Shown: positions 5,540 to 6,196 of the stretch, piece after piece
Layout of the letters: each line of letters starts with the position of its first letter
How positions within the stretch are numbered: the stretch's first letter is position 1
The notes under the pieces: model-generated
The model's input: the letters and a program-made list of their open reading frames with translations, nothing else
The model's database searches: none
Told to the model about the DNA's origin: nothing
Translations under genes and position numbers: made by a program
Assembly: GCA_947589625.1 (NCBI GenBank)
Contig: CANQCM010000060.1
Span: 1 to 6,196, forward strand
DNA: 6,196 bases
Reading direction: 5' to 3'
Origin: an uncultured Alphaproteobacteria bacterium
GTDB lineage: Bacteria; Pseudomonadota; Alphaproteobacteria; Rs-D84

Positions 5540-5928
5540 CCAGAATTTTAACATACGGAACTTTTGATACATTTCATTATGGCCACATGGAATTTTTGCG
5601 TCGTGCGCATAATTTAGGCGATTGGCTGGCAGTGGGTGTATCTACAGATAAATTTAATAATATCAAAGGCAAACAAACATTCTTGCCGTACGAAACAAGG
5701 ATTCAAATCTTATCTGGCGTCAAGTATGTCGATTTAACATTTCCTGAAACATCGTGGGAACAAAAGCGCGATGACATCATCAAATATAATATAGATATTT
5801 TTGTTATAGGTGATGATTGGCGGGGAAAATTTGATAATCTGGGTGATTTATGTCGTGTAATATATCTGCCCAGAACACCAGACATCAGCACCACACAAAT
5901 AAAAAATATTTTATCTTTCAATAGATAG
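5536..5928 (+). CDS. tagD: glycerol-3-phosphate cytidylyltransferase (TagD-like)
   Basis: Predicted to make CDP-glycerol from CTP and sn-glycerol 3-phosphate. The 130-residue product has the normal length of TagD/GCT enzymes (about 130) and all their motifs: YGTFDTFHYGH (7-17) with the HxGH nucleotide-binding signature at 14-17, WEQK (74-77), IGDDWRGKFD (91-100) and RTPDISTT (113-120). GDDW-GKFD with RTP-ISTT favours glycerol-3-phosphate over ethanolamine-phosphate or heptose relatives, but substrate choice cannot be proved from sequence. The 4-nt overlap with the LicD-like gene (ATGA) implies coupled translation and a shared pathway: this enzyme supplies the CDP-activated group. TagD is best known from Gram-positive teichoic acid synthesis, so its presence here points to a glycerophosphate-modified surface polymer or protein. 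Its stop is followed at once by the second repeat cluster. Confidence 0.88.
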   Translation: MTRILTYGTFDTFHYGHMEFLRRAHNLGDWLAVGVSTDKFNNIKGKQTFLPYETRIQILSGVKYVDLTFPETSWEQKRDDIIKYNIDIFVIGDDWRGKFDNLGDLCRVIYLPRTPDISTTQIKNILSFNR

Positions 5929-5998
5929 TTGTTAGTGGTTAGGGGGTTAGTGTTAGTGGTTAGTGTTGGTGTTCGCTGCGCGAACGAGTTTATTTACC

Positions 5999-6027
5999 TG
6001 GCGCCTGGCTCAAGCCCCAGGATGACA
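5999..6027 (+). repeat. degenerate 29-nt REP-like hairpin (CCTGG stem)
   Basis: It keeps the TGG start, the TCAAG loop and the ATGACA end of the family, but the stem has decayed to CCTGG (6004-6008) with CCAGG (6017-6021) and the ATTC flank is lost. Confidence 0.65.
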
Positions 6028-6060
6028 TAGGAGTTCGCTACGCTCACGACATTAAATAAC

Positions 6061-6090
6061 TGGATTCTCGGGTCAAGCCCGAGAATGACA
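6061..6090 (+). repeat. 30-nt REP-like hairpin, type B
   Basis: Exact reverse complement of 3337-3366, with stem ATTCTCGGG and CCCGAGAAT around TCAAG. It is the left arm of the second hairpin-spacer-hairpin unit. Confidence 0.9.
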
Positions 6091-6151
6091 CAGTTCTTTA
6101 TTTCTTAAACTACGAACAATGTTCCTAGAATTAAAATAAAAAGAAAAGAAT
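6091..6151 (+). repeat. conserved REP spacer, copy 2
   Basis: Same orientation and nearly the same sequence as 3281-3336. It differs at 6110 (C for A), 6119 (A for T) and 6130 (A for G) and is 5 nt longer near its 3' end. Confidence 0.8.
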
Positions 6152-6181
6152 TGTCATTCCACGGCTTGACCGTGGAATCCA
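6152..6181 (-). repeat. 30-nt REP-like hairpin, type A
   Basis: Exact reverse complement of 3251-3280, with stem ATTCCACGG and CCGTGGAAT. It is the right arm of the second unit. Confidence 0.9.
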
Positions 6182-6196
6182 GTAAATAAGATTTTG

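Larger units (their letters stand above)
5929..6196. repeat. REP-like repeat cluster, copy 2 (continues past window)
   Basis: From the stop at 5928 the cluster runs through a TTAGTG-type array (5929-5968), a GTTCGC-TGC-GCGAAC palindrome (5971-5985), a degenerate REP hairpin with a CCTGG stem (5999-6027), a GTTCGCTACGCTCACG segment (6033-6048), and a hairpin-spacer-hairpin unit (6061-6181). No gene is visible. The outer arm after 6181 is cut off by the window end. Confidence 0.85.

Overview
The window looks like a chromosomal piece of an AT-leaning alphaproteobacterium. The order rpsF-rpsR-rplI, a MotA/ExbB-type channel paired with an OmpA-domain protein of the alphaproteobacterial kind, and abundant 30-nt REP-like palindromes with a GTCAAG loop all fit. 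A host-associated or reduced-genome lineage (gut alphaproteobacteria or Rickettsiales-like) is my guess; nothing in the window fixes the genus.

Layout. Positions 1-1139 (minus strand) hold the ribosomal operon rpsF-rpsR-rplI, with a two-hairpin leader and a probable promoter upstream of rpsF; rplI runs off the left edge. Positions 1305-3185 (plus strand) hold a divergent two-gene operon: a four-helix MotA/TolQ/ExbB-like channel protein and a MotB-like protein with one membrane helix, a long coiled coil and a C-terminal OmpA peptidoglycan-binding domain. Positions 3186-3440 are a nested palindrome built from TTAGTG-type repeats, two inverted 30-nt REP-like hairpins and a 56-nt spacer. Positions 3443-3719 contain an excellent sigma70-type promoter followed by a 240-nt structured leader. 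Positions 3720-5928 are a three-gene operon: a secreted cysteine-rich protein of unknown function, a LicD-family phosphotransferase and a TagD-type glycerol-3-phosphate cytidylyltransferase. Positions 5929-6196 hold a second REP-like cluster, with the same hairpin pair and spacer in a swapped arrangement.

The most interesting part is the 3443-3719 leader. One 10-nt segment (3599-3608) is complementary both to a segment 5' of it (3584-3593, one bulge) and to one 3' of it (3658-3667, perfect). The 3' partner overlaps the 5' arm of an intrinsic terminator placed just before the gene. This is an attenuator, and its seqA-seqB-seqC order is that of the phage P4 immunity leader (C4/CI antisense RNA type). 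A 51-codon frame across it encodes a peptide that I recall from prophage immunity regions of Pasteurellaceae and enterobacteria. If right, a phage-type immunity RNA has been placed in front of a bacterial surface operon: CDP-glycerol would be made by the TagD-like enzyme and used by the LicD-like enzyme to put glycerol phosphate on a surface glycan or possibly on the secreted protein. The operon is bracketed by REP-like clusters, which suggests accessory, possibly transferred DNA.
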